DNA from: Pelodera strongyloides
Taxonomy: Eukaryota; Nematoda; Chromadorea; Rhabditida; Rhabditidae
Assembly (NCBI GenBank): GCA_036852015.1
Contig: JAANDG010000469.1
Coordinates: forward strand, 51,001 to 115,000
Direction: 5' to 3'
Length of the DNA stretch: 64,000 bases
Part shown: in pieces, positions 22,263 to 34,600 of the stretch
Numbering within the stretch: the stretch's first letter is position 1
Layout: every line of letters starts with the position of its first letter
The notes under the pieces: generated by a model
What the model was told of the DNA's origin: nothing
Seen by the model: the letters and a program-made list of their open reading frames with translations, nothing else
Database searches by the model: none
Made by a program: the position numbers and the translations under genes

Positions 22263-23583
22263 GTGCAGTTACGTTTACGTGTTTCTTCAGCTTTTCAAGT
22301 TTTGAGCCATTTAGTTTTATGATAACAAAGTTCATTCACGCTTCTTTCTTTTCACGGAAATTTACTGATAATTTCTAACGAAGCGTCAAAGGTTGTAAAT
22401 GTGCGACAAGCACAAGAAACCGCCAAAATGAATTTAAAGTGTAGATTTTTTTTGTCAATGTCAGACAATCTACAGTATGATAGTGAGCGAATTTTTTCGC
22501 GGACAATATTCTTGTCGATTACGGTAGCTCGTTTGCAGCTCATTCAATGACAGATATGATATCCATAACAAGAAAAACAGAGAGCAGTGTTTGACATGAA
22601 ATGTGGTTTTAACAATATTATTTCCGGACATCTGCCTCCGCACAAAGAAACGCAGTGTATTTTATTTTTCCACTTTTCAAACGCAATTTTCACTTTCGCC
22701 CACAAATCCTTAAACTTTATGAATATAGGTACAGTGCCGAGGAGATGTTCCTGGTAACAAACAAAAATAATTTGAAGTCCACAGATTATAATTCCCTTCA
22801 TGGTACAGTCTTCATGGTTTCATCTTACATCGCCGCTAAAGTTGCGCCCGAGCTATACATTTACAGTACGAGGCAGAATCAAGAAAAAAACTCCTTTTGA
22901 TTGGAAACAATATCTGCATCTTCATATCGATAGATCAAGTAGACCACCTTTCCTTACATATAAACAAGGTATTAACTGTTCCACAGAACCAACAATTCCC
23001 CTTTTTGTGTTTGTACTTTCTTGTGCAGATAAGAAGCACGTTTTTTTTAAATGATTGATGCAAAAAGCAAGCCACTTCTTGAGATGCCAAGTGATAAATA
23101 GAAATGAATGCACATGAGCACAAAGAACAATAAGAAATCAAATATTTGTTGCTTCCATTCAGCTTCACAGTCAAGATGTTTCAGTTACAGTCTATTTATT
23201 TATCGAATAACATCACAGGACAGGATGTGCATTACAATGAAATGATGAAGAGAAAGTAGTATATAACTTGTCGTGTTGTTGATGAACAGCTAAATAAATG
23301 CTAAACAGGTAACTGGCTACCGCTGGAAATAACTACAAAGAAAACTGTTATGTGTATGTTTTGTGCTTAATAATAGTTCACTCGTTGCTTTCTTACCTTA
23401 CATCTATGCACGAATTATATGGTACTGGTAACCTCAATTAGCTCATTCGGTACACTTCAAACGTTTTTGGACTTAATTGTACCTTTACTTGTGCTACCAT
23501 CTGCTCTGGTAACTCTATACATCTACACACTCAAATCGGTTTCTTTACAACAAATTTAATCCGTTTTGATTGACGTTTACGTT

Positions 23584-23603
23584 GGTCTCTCTCTGTATCT
23601 CTT

Positions 23604-23639
<36 letters not shown>

Positions 23640-23641
23640 TC
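23584..23641. repeat. CT microsatellite
   Basis: CT-rich run of about 58 bp with a few TTT interruptions, followed 40 bp later by a run of G at 23683-23696. Confidence 0.75.
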
Positions 23642-24838
23642 AAGTATTAGAAAGAAGTTTGCTAGCAAGCTGGCTGCTCAAGGGGGGGGGGGGGGGTTGT
23701 CCTGTGTTTGGGAGTCTCTGGCAGGGAATCGCCCGACTCTGTCCGCGACAGAAAATAACCCCTCTGCCCGAGTTCCCTCCCACTCCCAAACCATTGGGAT
23801 CCCCTTGGGAGAGACCGCCCCCCGGGGAGGAATACCCAACGTACCATCCCTTAGACATACCAGCACCACCTCACACCATGACCCCCCACCAATACTACTT
23901 GGTAGAGGTTATGGTGCTGAGTATGCAAACATTGGTAACCTGTGCTATATACTTGCTAGGAGCTCTTTACCCTTTGAATTGATGATTCATGGTTCGTAAT
24001 GACTGTTGTATTGCTTATTAATAGCCTTTATTGCGGGCTCACATTTACCTTTAGGAGTGATTAAAGTAACGTATCTAATGGCTTTTGTATTATTCTTGTA
24101 TTACTCATGTTATGACGAAAACTATTCCATGACTCTTATGCTTTTATGAAATCCATATGAGTTTGAATGTGGTTAGAGTCGATGTCACCGCCCTAATTAA
24201 TAAGTTATTTTGAAATATTGCATTCTATTGTGAAACTGTAAATTAGGAATTTTTCGATATTATTATTATTCGATATTCGATATTATTCTTTTTACATCCA
24301 GAGGCTCAAATTATAAAACTATCCTACCATCTTCATAATTTGCAATACGGCTTTTGATATAAATCCAGTGTGATACTTGATCGTCTGTCACATTTAGAAA
24401 ATGCAGTCCATAGCAAAGTTACGCTTGTGGTGTTATGAGTTGATGTTCGCAGCCATCTCCTTATAGCTTAGGGCTAGCTACAGTAAACTTTGTCATCTCG
24501 TCTCTCTCTCCCTCTTTCTCTCTCTGTCTCCTTTCATCTTCTCTAGGTTTCTCTCTCTCTTCTCAATCCCTCGCTTGTAAACATGCTAACCTTTCGCCTC
24601 GTGGCGCAATACCTCATCAGAAGCCTTATCAGTTTAAAAAAACGTATCACTCTTTCTCTCTGTCTCCGTTATCACTGTTGTCTCTCCATTTCCTTCCCCA
24701 CTACAGAATACAGCTGTCAATAACTTATGATCTAGCTCTTTCGCATTCTTCCTTCCTCTCTGTCTCTCTCTCTCTCTCTCTCTCACCTCTCTTATTTTTA
24801 AACCTCTGCTCCTCCAAACTCTCATAATTACTCTGTTA

Positions 24839-25138
24839 ATGGATTGCGAATTCGCACCGGAAAAGTGGGCTGTGCGAATTCGCACAGCAAACTTTCCAAA
24901 TTCGCACCGGAAAAATACCCGGTGCGAATTCGCAGACTCTCATGTGATCTGCGAATTCGCACCGAAAAACGCAAAAACAACTTTTCACCCTCTTCACCCT
25001 CTCCGCAGTGCCTGCTCTCTTGCCTAGGATTTTGCACTGCGAATTCGCACCGGAAATAATGCGAATTCGCAGAGCAAGAAATCCAAAAAGAATTCCAAGA
25101 GAACTCTTTTTGGTTTTTTTCCGGTGCGAATTCGCAGA
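24839..25138. repeat. Cluster of TGCGAATTCGCA palindromes
   Basis: Seven or eight copies of the 12-bp palindrome TGCGAATTCGCA or close variants, most followed by CCGGAAA or preceded by its complement TTTCCGG, within 300 bp. Copies occur in both orientations. The outermost ones face each other like terminal repeats, which may mark a small element. The middle (24965-25030) is pyrimidine-rich. Non-coding. Confidence 0.75.
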
Positions 25139-25685
25139 ACAACATCCTAGTATTTAGGGTGAGTCAGTTGTTGGTCTTTTTTATCAAAAGTCAATTAGAT
25201 TTTAGAAATACGAGCTGTAGTGATATGGTTTTCAAAACAGGGTTGTTTTGCCCACCTTGTTTTGCTTTTCCTTCAAGTTTTCGTTGATTTTCCTTGTTTT
25301 CCATCTTATATCTTAATACTTTATCATTTTCTGTCCAAGCCACATGGTCGTGTTTTTGTCCCGTTGAACTTCTATAAAACGTAAAGCCACAGCAATTATT
25401 TACCAGTCCAATGCTTTATTCGCAATTTCCAACCGTGGTACAGTGGCTTTGACTCTGGACATCTGCATTCCCGTGTATTATATGCAAATTTATATGCCCG
25501 TCTCACAGTGGAACCCCGTTTGCATATAATGCAAGGGATGATGCAGTTTCAAAACAAGTGCCATATTTTTGTTAATTGTTTACCGTCATTTTTCACCACC
25601 GTCCATTGTTGACGCAAGCAACATATGTCAGTGTTTAAAAATTCATCCGTATTTTGTTTACCTTTTTCAGTAAAGCTCCTCAAAA

Positions 25686-28665
25686 ATGAGCCTCGGCAGC
25701 TTTTCCAGCCTTCCACCAGAGATAATTGCCCAGATTTGCAATTACTTGCCCTTCGATAATGTGATTGCTCTGCAGGTTTGTCATAGTTAAGGGAAATAGT
25801 CTCCAAGTGGTTCTCAAATGGTCGGTGACCTGTCACCAAATGTGTTTTTCTTGGTGGAAACCATTTGGTGATTGGTTAGCGACAAATTTCTGTGGTCTCA
25901 GTGGCTCGTTGGTTTCCTGTGTATATTTAGAGTCGAACAATAATAAGTAAACTTCAATAAACTGGGAGCTTTTTTGAGCGAACCTGCGAACCTTTGTGTT
26001 TCCATTCTTATTTCCATAACAAAAATAGATCGTTATCCTTTGTAGATCATTTTATCTAGTGGTTGTAGATCAAAATAACCATTGTCATTCAGGACACTCA
26101 TGTTTCACTCGAACTGCTAATCAACACGGTTTTCTTCACAAAATTCAGACAAGCCGAACTCGTTTGGGAAGAGGATGGTTAGTTTTTACAGATTAATTTA
26201 TTATTTGCTTTCATTTTTGGATATTTTAATTGCTAAATGTTAGATAAACTTTGGGAAACAGCCCGAAACTGCCCTGCTTGCCCTGGACGTCCGCGGGTCA
26301 GACTGCGACAACTACTACAGGCCCGTCAGGGTTGGAATAACCAAATAATCAATAGCTTATAGATTAACTTTTCAGGACACTGCCTTGACTATTCTTTGTC
26401 AAATCAGGTTTCTCTCCACCTACGATGTCCGTCGTCGCGTCTTTTTGTGCAAAAACTTTGCAGCTTGTGTTGAGGTCGAACCCGGGTCGTCTGGATTGCA
26501 GTCCGACGCGATAGCCATTCGGCTATGGCGACAAGACTTAAAGGTGGCAAAACTTGTTATCCTGCAGGTTCGCTGCTCACCCTGAATGGCCCATCGGTGA
26601 ACAAGAGGACCATTTCGACGTCTGACTCTCGCATCTGGAGAGATCTGATCAGACAGACATGCAGAGTCAACTCGCTAGAAGTCTGCAAGTTTGACAGTGC
26701 CAGGAACACTGAAGTGATCACCGAATTGTCAGAAAGTGAGTTTCTTGTTTAGCTTATGTTCCCCATGGTATTCCCCAAATCTAGGTAGTGTTCCCCACGA
26801 CGGTGACAACAGTTGAGGTTTCCCCACAACATTTTTGAATCATGCTACAAGAAATGAACAAATTGATGCTTTGAGGTTTCACCGACTTCTTGTGAATGAT
26901 GTCCGTTTGAAATAAAGTAAGTTAACTAACTTTTTAGATTGGAAACTGCAAGAAATGACCATTTTGATGCGTCGCGGCACCAAAGCTATTTCTGATAAGG
27001 CAGCACTGCACGGCTTCAAGGTTTGTTAGATTATTTTGTAAATTAGCAAGAGATCTTTTCAATGTAGAGTTTCTAACACATTAAAGTGAAACATTACGTA
27101 AATAAATATTGAAAACCCTTCTTAATTGCTCTGCGGAACAAGTCATAATAGCGCACCAAGCCACAATTAAAGGAGCATCCTCTTGAGGCGTGAAATCTTT
27201 ACTTATATATTATCTTTCAGAAACTGACCCGGCTAGTGTCTGCTCACAAGAAGACACTGAAGATTCTCCGACTAGAGTCTGATCCCCTGAACAGTATCGA
27301 ATTGAACCTGAAGAAAATGCCCGCAGTCCTTCATTACGATCACTACCCGAACCTGCTCATCCACACACAACTTATCTATCCACTATTCCACGCCATGACT
27401 GCAGGTAATAATTGAAAGTAAAAAAGGTTAACAATAAGGTGCTGGGAAACAGTGTGCACAAACGAAACAGAATACACCATACACATTTAAATCTAATGAA
27501 CTTATGTGCGACATAGTTTCCTAACTGTTCACGGCATCGATCGATAAATCGATAAACCAAAATTCAACCAACTGAATATCAATCAATAATCCGCCCCCAT
27601 TGTAAGATGGTCCAGGATGTGCCCAGCTGAGCCTCCGCATCGAAGGATCGGACCAACTGGAACTCAGTCTGCAGAACGCATTCCAAACGGCCCTGCCGTT
27701 CCAACACAGAGACTCACTCAGAGTACTAAGGATGGAATTCGGAAATAAGGTGTGCTTTTGGGGTTTCTTGAGTCTCCTGCTTTACTACTGACTACGGTAG
27801 CCAATGGAAGGAAATAGGAGAGCTAGATGTATTTGAGGCTTGAGCGGCTTATTATGAGTATGTGATGAAACGCATGTAATGTGTTGTGTGAAGTATCACA
27901 ATGGTACAACTTCAGGCAGGTACCTCAGGTACCAAATTCAAGTTGCTCACCCTTACACACATCTTCTTTAGGTGTCAAAGCTGACCCAGGAAGAGATGCA
28001 CCGCGTTGTCTCCGTCTATGCACCGTATCTGAATACGACACGGCAACTACAGCACGTCGTCTGCGATCTGTCCCATACTACGGTAGGTATATATTTTACT
28101 TTTACTATTTGTTTTAGAGTGTTCATGGTTCAAGGAACACTGTATGGCACGTTTGGACTCTGGTTTAGCTTTGATTTTTTTTCCCTCACAATCAGTACAG
28201 TAATACAGATGGGGCTATGGGGCCGAATTAGCCAAGCACACAACGGGCAAGAATAAGTAAAGTTTCTGCTTACTACACATCACTAAACTGCCCTCCTCAT
28301 CCCTTTTGAACATCTACTAAAGCATATCGTCCAGGTCCAGACTATATGAGAATATAATAATGCGTAGGAAAGCTGGGGTCACTGAAACCACAGAAAAACC
28401 ATCGGTAGCCCCGTAGCCCGTCATGCAATGGTTTCGACCGAAAATTGGTGACCGGTCCGCGACCATTTGGTAACCACGTAGTGACCATTTGGTGATCATT
28501 CTAATCAATTGTTTTCAGCTCGACCCATCGTGTCTGGAGGCGATGTACATGGCGATTTCGCGAGAACTTCGCTCGTCGCATAGGATTTCCCTTCGCACGC
28601 GAGTACCAGAACCTGCCGTCAGTTGTCACAGAAATGGCATGCTGAAAGCTGCCCATGTACGGTAG
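25686..28665 (+). pseudogene. F-box protein gene, apparently frame-broken
   Basis: Exons 25686-25775, 26149-26177, 26244-26330, 26376-about 26480, 26568-26735, 26938-27020, 27221-27404, 27616-27749, 27972-28082, 28519-28665. The N-terminus (LPPEIIAQICNYLPFDNVIAL) fits an F-box, the Skp1-binding motif of SCF ubiquitin ligases. The long C-terminal part resembles the substrate-binding halves of expanded nematode F-box families. Exons from 26568 on join cleanly in phase and end at TAG 28663-28665. Two joins fail: 26177/26244 makes a stop in the best frame, and the 26376 and 26568 exons are in different frames with an antisense tRNA-like sequence between them. It may be a decaying paralogue, or I may have misplaced two splice sites. 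Confidence 0.6.
26464..26535 (-). other. tRNA-like remnant inside the F-box gene
   Basis: On the minus strand: CTTGT...ACAAG could be acceptor ends, TAGCCGAATGGCTA looks like a D-arm/A box, GGACTGCAATCC looks like an anticodon arm with GCA (Cys), and GGTTCGACC looks like a B box. The T-stem does not pair, so it is not a working tRNA. It lies exactly where the F-box reading frame breaks. Confidence 0.4.
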
Positions 28666-30030
28666 CTAGATGTATCTAGTTGATGCCTAACTGATACTAA
28701 ACATGTACTAAATCGAGCTTCGACCTTGCTTATAACATGCTATATTGATTTTTTGAGGCATGCTACTAACAAGTATATTCTGACATATTTTATAGCTGAT
28801 TTGTGACTATGACCTATTTAACATGCTGCCGAACTATTTATAACCGTACACTTGCACCATATGCTAAACAATAAATTAGACAAGAAATAGAACAACTAAT
28901 ACACTAAACATGAAAATCTAAAACTAATATAATTTCACTAACTCTGTAATGAAGCCGGAATTTTATTACTGTACTTTTTAACGCTGCCTTGTACATATGT
29001 AGATCTCACAATCTTTACTTTCTATTGATATTTTTGAAGATCTTTAAAGGGAGTGGACCAACGGTTGAAATAGAATTACCTTTTCTTGGAATTTACTTTA
29101 CGTTTACGGAGAGCTATTCCCTTTAAATATTTTGTGTCCATATCAAAACAACGCTTTTTCTAAATGTTTTCATGAACGGGTATTTTTTTATTCCAACTGA
29201 ACTTTCAATCTCTATTTGTAAATAAACGATTTGCACGAAATATTGTTTTGTTTATTAGTATTATATGCTCTGTATATTATTATAAATTAGTGAAATATGA
29301 GATTTTGTATATTTTATTTTTATTGTATAACACCCAGGATTGTATACACTGGGACGGACATGTCACGGCCAGACATGAAGCGCTACATACAGAACAAATA
29401 GAATGGTGCATTTTGATTAAAAGAAGTATAAACATGATGATAATAGTTGTGATAGTAAATTACACAAGCACCACACTATCATGAAGTGAAGTTTGTAATC
29501 GTTTCAGTATAATTTTTTAGTTTGCCGAATTTCAGTTTCATGAGCTTTATTTCCTGAATTTCTGCTTCAGAAGTTTCGGTTTTTGTCCAGACGTCCAGAC
29601 TATAGAAACAAACCTTCTGTAGCCGGTCACCAAATGGTTTTCACCGAAAAATCCACCGATCACCTGCGATTTGGGACCATATAGAGGTGACCAGGTGGTG
29701 ACCGTTGACGATGGTTTTCGAAAAAACTTGGTCACGACACGGTGGCCAAGTGGTCACTAAATTGATTAGCTCACGAAAAAGGGGAACCGTCCAAATGGGT
29801 TCCTCTATTTCCTATGTTTATGAAGACGTCGAGCAATTTGTCATCTGGAACTCGTCGACCGTGCTCAGGACCTCTGCGGAACATGTCATAAGCAAAAACT
29901 TTGAACTCCCTTGAATAAAGGTGCACGCTCTTGAAGCGTAAAACAAATTGTTATGTTTGTGTTCACGCGTTTCGTTCGCGCGAGCTCTCCTACCTCATGA
30001 GAAACGTAGCATTTTTGGAATATAAATTAA
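28666..30030. other. Intergenic region with dispersed repeat
   Basis: 3' flank of the F-box gene, AT-rich. 28380-28500 and 29575-29765 are two diverged copies of a sequence full of GACCATTTGGTxACCA-type motifs; a third lies in F-box intron 1 at about 25815-25895. A small inverted repeat with CTTTAAAGGGAG / CCCTTTAAA tips sits at 29043-29127. No gene seen. Confidence 0.4.
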
Positions 30031-30070
30031 TTCGAGAAGGTTCTATTTCAACTGGAAGTGGGCTATAAAA
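30031..30070 (+). promoter_or_regulatory. Heat-shock element and TATA box
   Basis: TTCGAGAAGGTTC at 30031-30043 is three perfect alternating heat-shock units (TTCnnGAAnnTTC), the binding site for HSF-1 trimers. TATAAAAG follows at 30064-30071, about 20 bp downstream, the arrangement of worm small heat-shock promoters. Transcription would be expected to begin near 30095. The first coding exon downstream on the same strand begins at 30295. Confidence 0.6.
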
Positions 30071-30294
30071 GGGAGACCAAGTATATTCAAATTTATTTCA
30101 CTACAATTCTAGTACAAGCGCGCACGTTACAACATTTGGTGGGTATTTATGTTCTTTTTTTCGTGCGTCTTATGTTCGCTTTAGAACATAGCCTGATTGT
30201 GCACCCGTAGTTCACGGAAAATAAAATGGATTATAAAACATCAGACCCAAAGAAATTTCGTTGTGTTTCAGAGTAATTAGACTGCAACAGAAGA

Positions 30295-31232
30295 ATGTCC
30301 TCGAAGAAAAACAAAGAGGTTAATATGTTAATTTATTTTCGCCAGCGAACATTTGCTCATTGCTCACAGAAATATGGAGCAACTCTCCTAGCCTTCGCCA
30401 GACTTTAGCCGCCGGGTATTGCCGATCCTTACACTAGAAGACAATGCGCAGCCGCGCACCTTTTTGGTCATGAGTTGCATTTTTTGCTTCGCCGCAGGCT
30501 ACAGATTTACTCAGCTCACCATTCGAACAAATATGTTCCCTTAGGTATGCTTCAAATGTTAGTGCAAATGCACAGACGAAATTAAAGGTCGCCTCAGCCT
30601 AAGTTTTATAAATTTTGGTCGCAAACGAAAAATTGGGGTTTCGGTCAAACGAAACTCTCTTAGATATGATGCTAAGCATTTACGATTGTAAGATAATTCC
30701 ACAGTAAATAATTATGATATTTTGAATTTGCAGGACAAAAAGGAGGAAGGTTCGAAGAAAGAAAACAAGTCCAAGAAAGAGACAAAGTCCAAAAAGGGCG
30801 GAGAGAGTAAAAAGCTGAAAAAGGACGAAAAATCTAAAAAAGAAGAGAAATCAAAGAAAGAGGAGAACAAGTCAAAGAAAGTCAGTTCTATAAAGCATTA
30901 TGTGTACACTGGTGTCATTCGGTGTACGGAGGTGTACACTGGTGTCCAAACGTGTTCCAAGGTGTCAGGTGTCACATGGCTGTCTTATCCAATAATATGT
31001 CCATTTGCGCTTTTAGGAGACCGCTTCAAAAAAGGATAGCAAATCAAAGAAAGAGGCGACTAAATCGAAAAAGGAGGAGACAAAATCAAAGAAGGAAGAA
31101 GCAAAAAAGGAGGAAAAGAAAGAGGAAACGGAGGAAAAGAAGGAGGAAAAGAAGGAAAAGAGGAAAGGAAGGAGGAAAAGGGAGAGTCAAGAGAAAGAAG
31201 AGTAGAGAGAGAGAGAGAGAGGGAGAGAGAGA

Positions 31233-31293
<61 letters not shown>

Positions 31294-31623
31294 GAGAGAG
31301 AGAGAGAGAGAGAGAGGGAGAGGAGAGAGATAGAGAGAGAGAGAGAGGAGAGAGAAGAGAGAGAGTAGAAGACAGAGAGAGAGGGAGAGAGAGAGAGAGC
31401 AGGAGGAGAGCGATAGAGAGAGAGAGTGAGAGAGAGATGAGAGAGATAGCGAGGAGCGAGCAGCTGAGGTGCACAGAGATTGGAGCAGACGAGTGAGAGG
31501 GAGCGGAGAAGAATGAGAGAAGGGACCAGAGAGGAGAGAGAGAGAGAGAGGGAGAGAGAGAGAGGAGCTGAGAGAGAGAGAGAGAGCGAGAGACTGGAGG
31601 GAGAGGGAGAGAGAGGGAGAGAG

Positions 31624-31655
<32 letters not shown>

Positions 31656-31662
31656 AGAGATT

Positions 31663-31696
<34 letters not shown>

Positions 31697-34600
31697 GAGA
31701 GGGGAGAGAGGGAGAGAGAGAGAGTTTTGGAGGGAGCTTCATTCCGCAACAGGTGCTTTAGCAGGTGCGCGGCCTGCAAAAAAATAGGCGGGCCCAGTTG
31801 TGGCAGCCCACCCATTTCGGGCCTGGTGTACGGGACAAGTTTTCTGGGTGTTGGCGCACCACTGGCGCACCCCTGGCTCCCACGTATTCTACTGAATAAT
31901 ATTTTACATTTTTTAGACAGGAGACAACAAAGAATCCGCTGAGGTTGGTCAAAAGTATCGAAGTCTATCGAATGTCTTCTACTGCTTACTTTATAAAACA
32001 TGCAATTAGCCATGAAATTCCGGTTTGACAAGTGTATACGTAGATTTACCTCCTCGATGTTTGTGAATGATATATCTTGTTTTCCAATTGTGTTCCAAGT
32101 GGAAATTGGTGATAAACAGTTTAAATTGTTTAAACTTTAAACCACTTAAAGCAGAAGACTGGGCTTGTGGTAGCGGATTTGGAGAATAAAGAACTGGGAT
32201 CGAGAGGCGATGAGAAGCCTGACAAAGTGGCCTTAGCCGAGGTACGGTAACGCTACTCATTCTGCTGACTGGGTTACGGTAGCGGTACATGTCAGCCCGT
32301 GCACGGTAACTACCCTTACCAGAAATGGTATATTGCCATAGCGGTGCTCATGCTGACTAAACTACTGTATCGATAATGTTACTAACTGTGGCAGTGGTGC
32401 ACAATTCAAGTCAATTGTGAAATTGAGTAAATTGTGCAAGGGTTTTGGATAAAGGTAAAAAACCTACTAACGGTATCATTTGAGTGGGTTACCTAGAAGT
32501 TCATAATTGAAGCTCACATCAATAATACAACTAAGGGATCGAAATGCTTTAGAACTACTAATTTACTTGGCAATTGTCAATACGAATACTGTAGCAAAAG
32601 CTACCACTATGTTTAAACACTATTTGGAGCATCTTTCAGGGCACAATGGTCGGCACTTTTAAAATCGTCCAGGCAATTGAGTGCGACACGGGAATGAACG
32701 AGATTTACGTTGCTGAGGACACAAAAAAGGAGCAATGTGCACTTAAAGTGGGCGGAGCTTTGTAGAATTCAATCAATATTGATTATTTCAAGCTGTATAT
32801 CATCTTTGACAAAATTGTTCATTTTCCTCAGGGCCACGAAGCCCAACGTGACCCGTGATATACTAAACATGGGAGGTGACAGCTTAACTGAGTGTAATTT
32901 GATAACACTTTGTAACTGAGGTCCAAAACTTATTTACATGTTTTCGTCTCCAGAGGCCATACTCACCACTCAATTCCCCATGGGGAATTCCCCGTCTTTT
33001 TCTCTGAGCGTCTCACATTAGAATGCTATTTTCTGTCCCCAGGAAATATTTCCCCGAGGGAATCGGAGTGGTGAAAATGGCCTCTGAGGTGTAAGAACGG
33101 TCTACAATCAATGGCGCAATTGTGGCACACACGTCTCGTACTTGCGGCGTGCGCCACTGGTGCGCAAGAGTGGTATATAAAAAATAAAAAAATAATTTTT
33201 AGATTGAAAAGGTAAGCGAGAAGAATGCAGTTCTCCGTATTGAACTCTACGTGCTCCTGCAAATGGAAAAGGCCGGGGGAAATGGAAAACATTTTTGCAA
33301 GGTAATCGATAATTTATCGATTGACATGGAAAACCAAAAACCCCGATCAAGTCCCTCAAAAAAATCGGGGTTTTTTGGAGAAAAATCGGGGCGAAATCCG
33401 TCCTTTTTCCCAATTTGGCCCCGATTATTTGTGATCGGGGCGAACTCGCTTTTTGGGGGTTTTTTTTTTTTTTAATAATCGGGGCGAAATCAGGGTTTTC
33501 ACTTTCCTGTGGACGCTGTGTTTCTAGTCAGACCCACTTTATGCCAATTGTAGAATTTTACATTATACATATGTTCATTATTACTTACACACTTGCTATT
33601 CAATAATTTATGAACAGCTACAAAGCATTGCATTTGTCGGTATCGATTTTCCAAATAAATATAGGTAATCGACCGTGGCCAAACGAAAGATTTCAATTGG
33701 ATTGCTATTACGCTGTGTGGAAAGTCATTGAGGGTGAGTAACTATAATTCTCATTATACTAATTATTTAATTATTCAAAATTAATATAATAATAATATTT
33801 TACACTGTTGAGTATACTGGTTCATAACGTAAGTAGTAAAGAAGATTCATAGATTCTTTGAGCTTCTTTTTCAATTCACGGAACATAACGTTTTTCGGCC
33901 AAACAAGTTCTTTATCAAAGTTACCTCAAATTTGGGTCCCCATCCTGAGAATTAGCTTGTAGTTTGTAATTGATGAACTCCAAAATACAATTTCCCATCT
34001 AGATTCTAAGAAAGGAGAGCAAAGATCAACGTTTTTCCCTCGGTTGCGCTCTTTCTGTCGGAATTCAATGCTTGAAGGTGCGAATGTTTCAGAATATATA
34101 TGAAAGTATGAAGTGTAACAGAATTACTATTCTCGTCGTACTTCTTATAGAAAAATATTTACCGTCAACCTTCGAAAAAGTGTCTGTCCTATCGAATGCA
34201 GTAATAAGACGTTGTGAGCCTGTCATTTGAATATTTGAAAGCTCGTAATCGATGCACATACATACAAAAAACATCGGCATACCAAAGTGATGTGTTAGCG
34301 TGGTACGTATGGGTATGATAATTCCGCGTAAATTAGTATAAAAAATTATTATAGTAAATGCTAAATAAAGAAGTATACTATATATATTACAGGCTCTGGA
34401 AATCCTGCATACAATGAATTTCGTTCATCGCGAAGTGAATCCGAGTAACTTTGCGCCCGGAAGAGCGGAATTGAAACAGAAAAGATTGGTTAGTTTTTGA
34501 TTATTGTTGCATTTTATATATTATTAGTTAAAGCGAAATACCGGCCGGTTATTGAAACGCATCGTGGCCAACTAGATTCTTACGTATTTATGATAATTTA

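Larger units (their letters stand above)
20641..25685. other. Gene-poor region before the F-box gene
   Basis: No convincing exons. Contents: a tandem repeat at 22137-22262, a CT tract at 23584-23641 followed by a run of G at 23683-23696, CT satellites at 24498-24560 and 24755-24785, the palindrome cluster 24839-25138 and a degenerate octamer element at 25430-25575. Remaining sequence shows only short open frames. Confidence 0.45.

Noticed and set aside
23566..23999. Two overlapping frames of 138 and 100 codons
   Set aside because: They start in a CT satellite, pass a run of G, and have no splice or family support.
30922..31368. 148-codon Arg/Lys-rich plus frame
   Set aside because: It is a shifted frame over the Lys-rich exon and the satellite; the in-phase frame is KSKK/KKEE.
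31060..32031. 323-codon minus-strand frame of Ser/Leu repeats, and plus-strand Arg/Glu frames
   Set aside because: They are translations of the GA/CT microsatellite and carry no domain or splice support.
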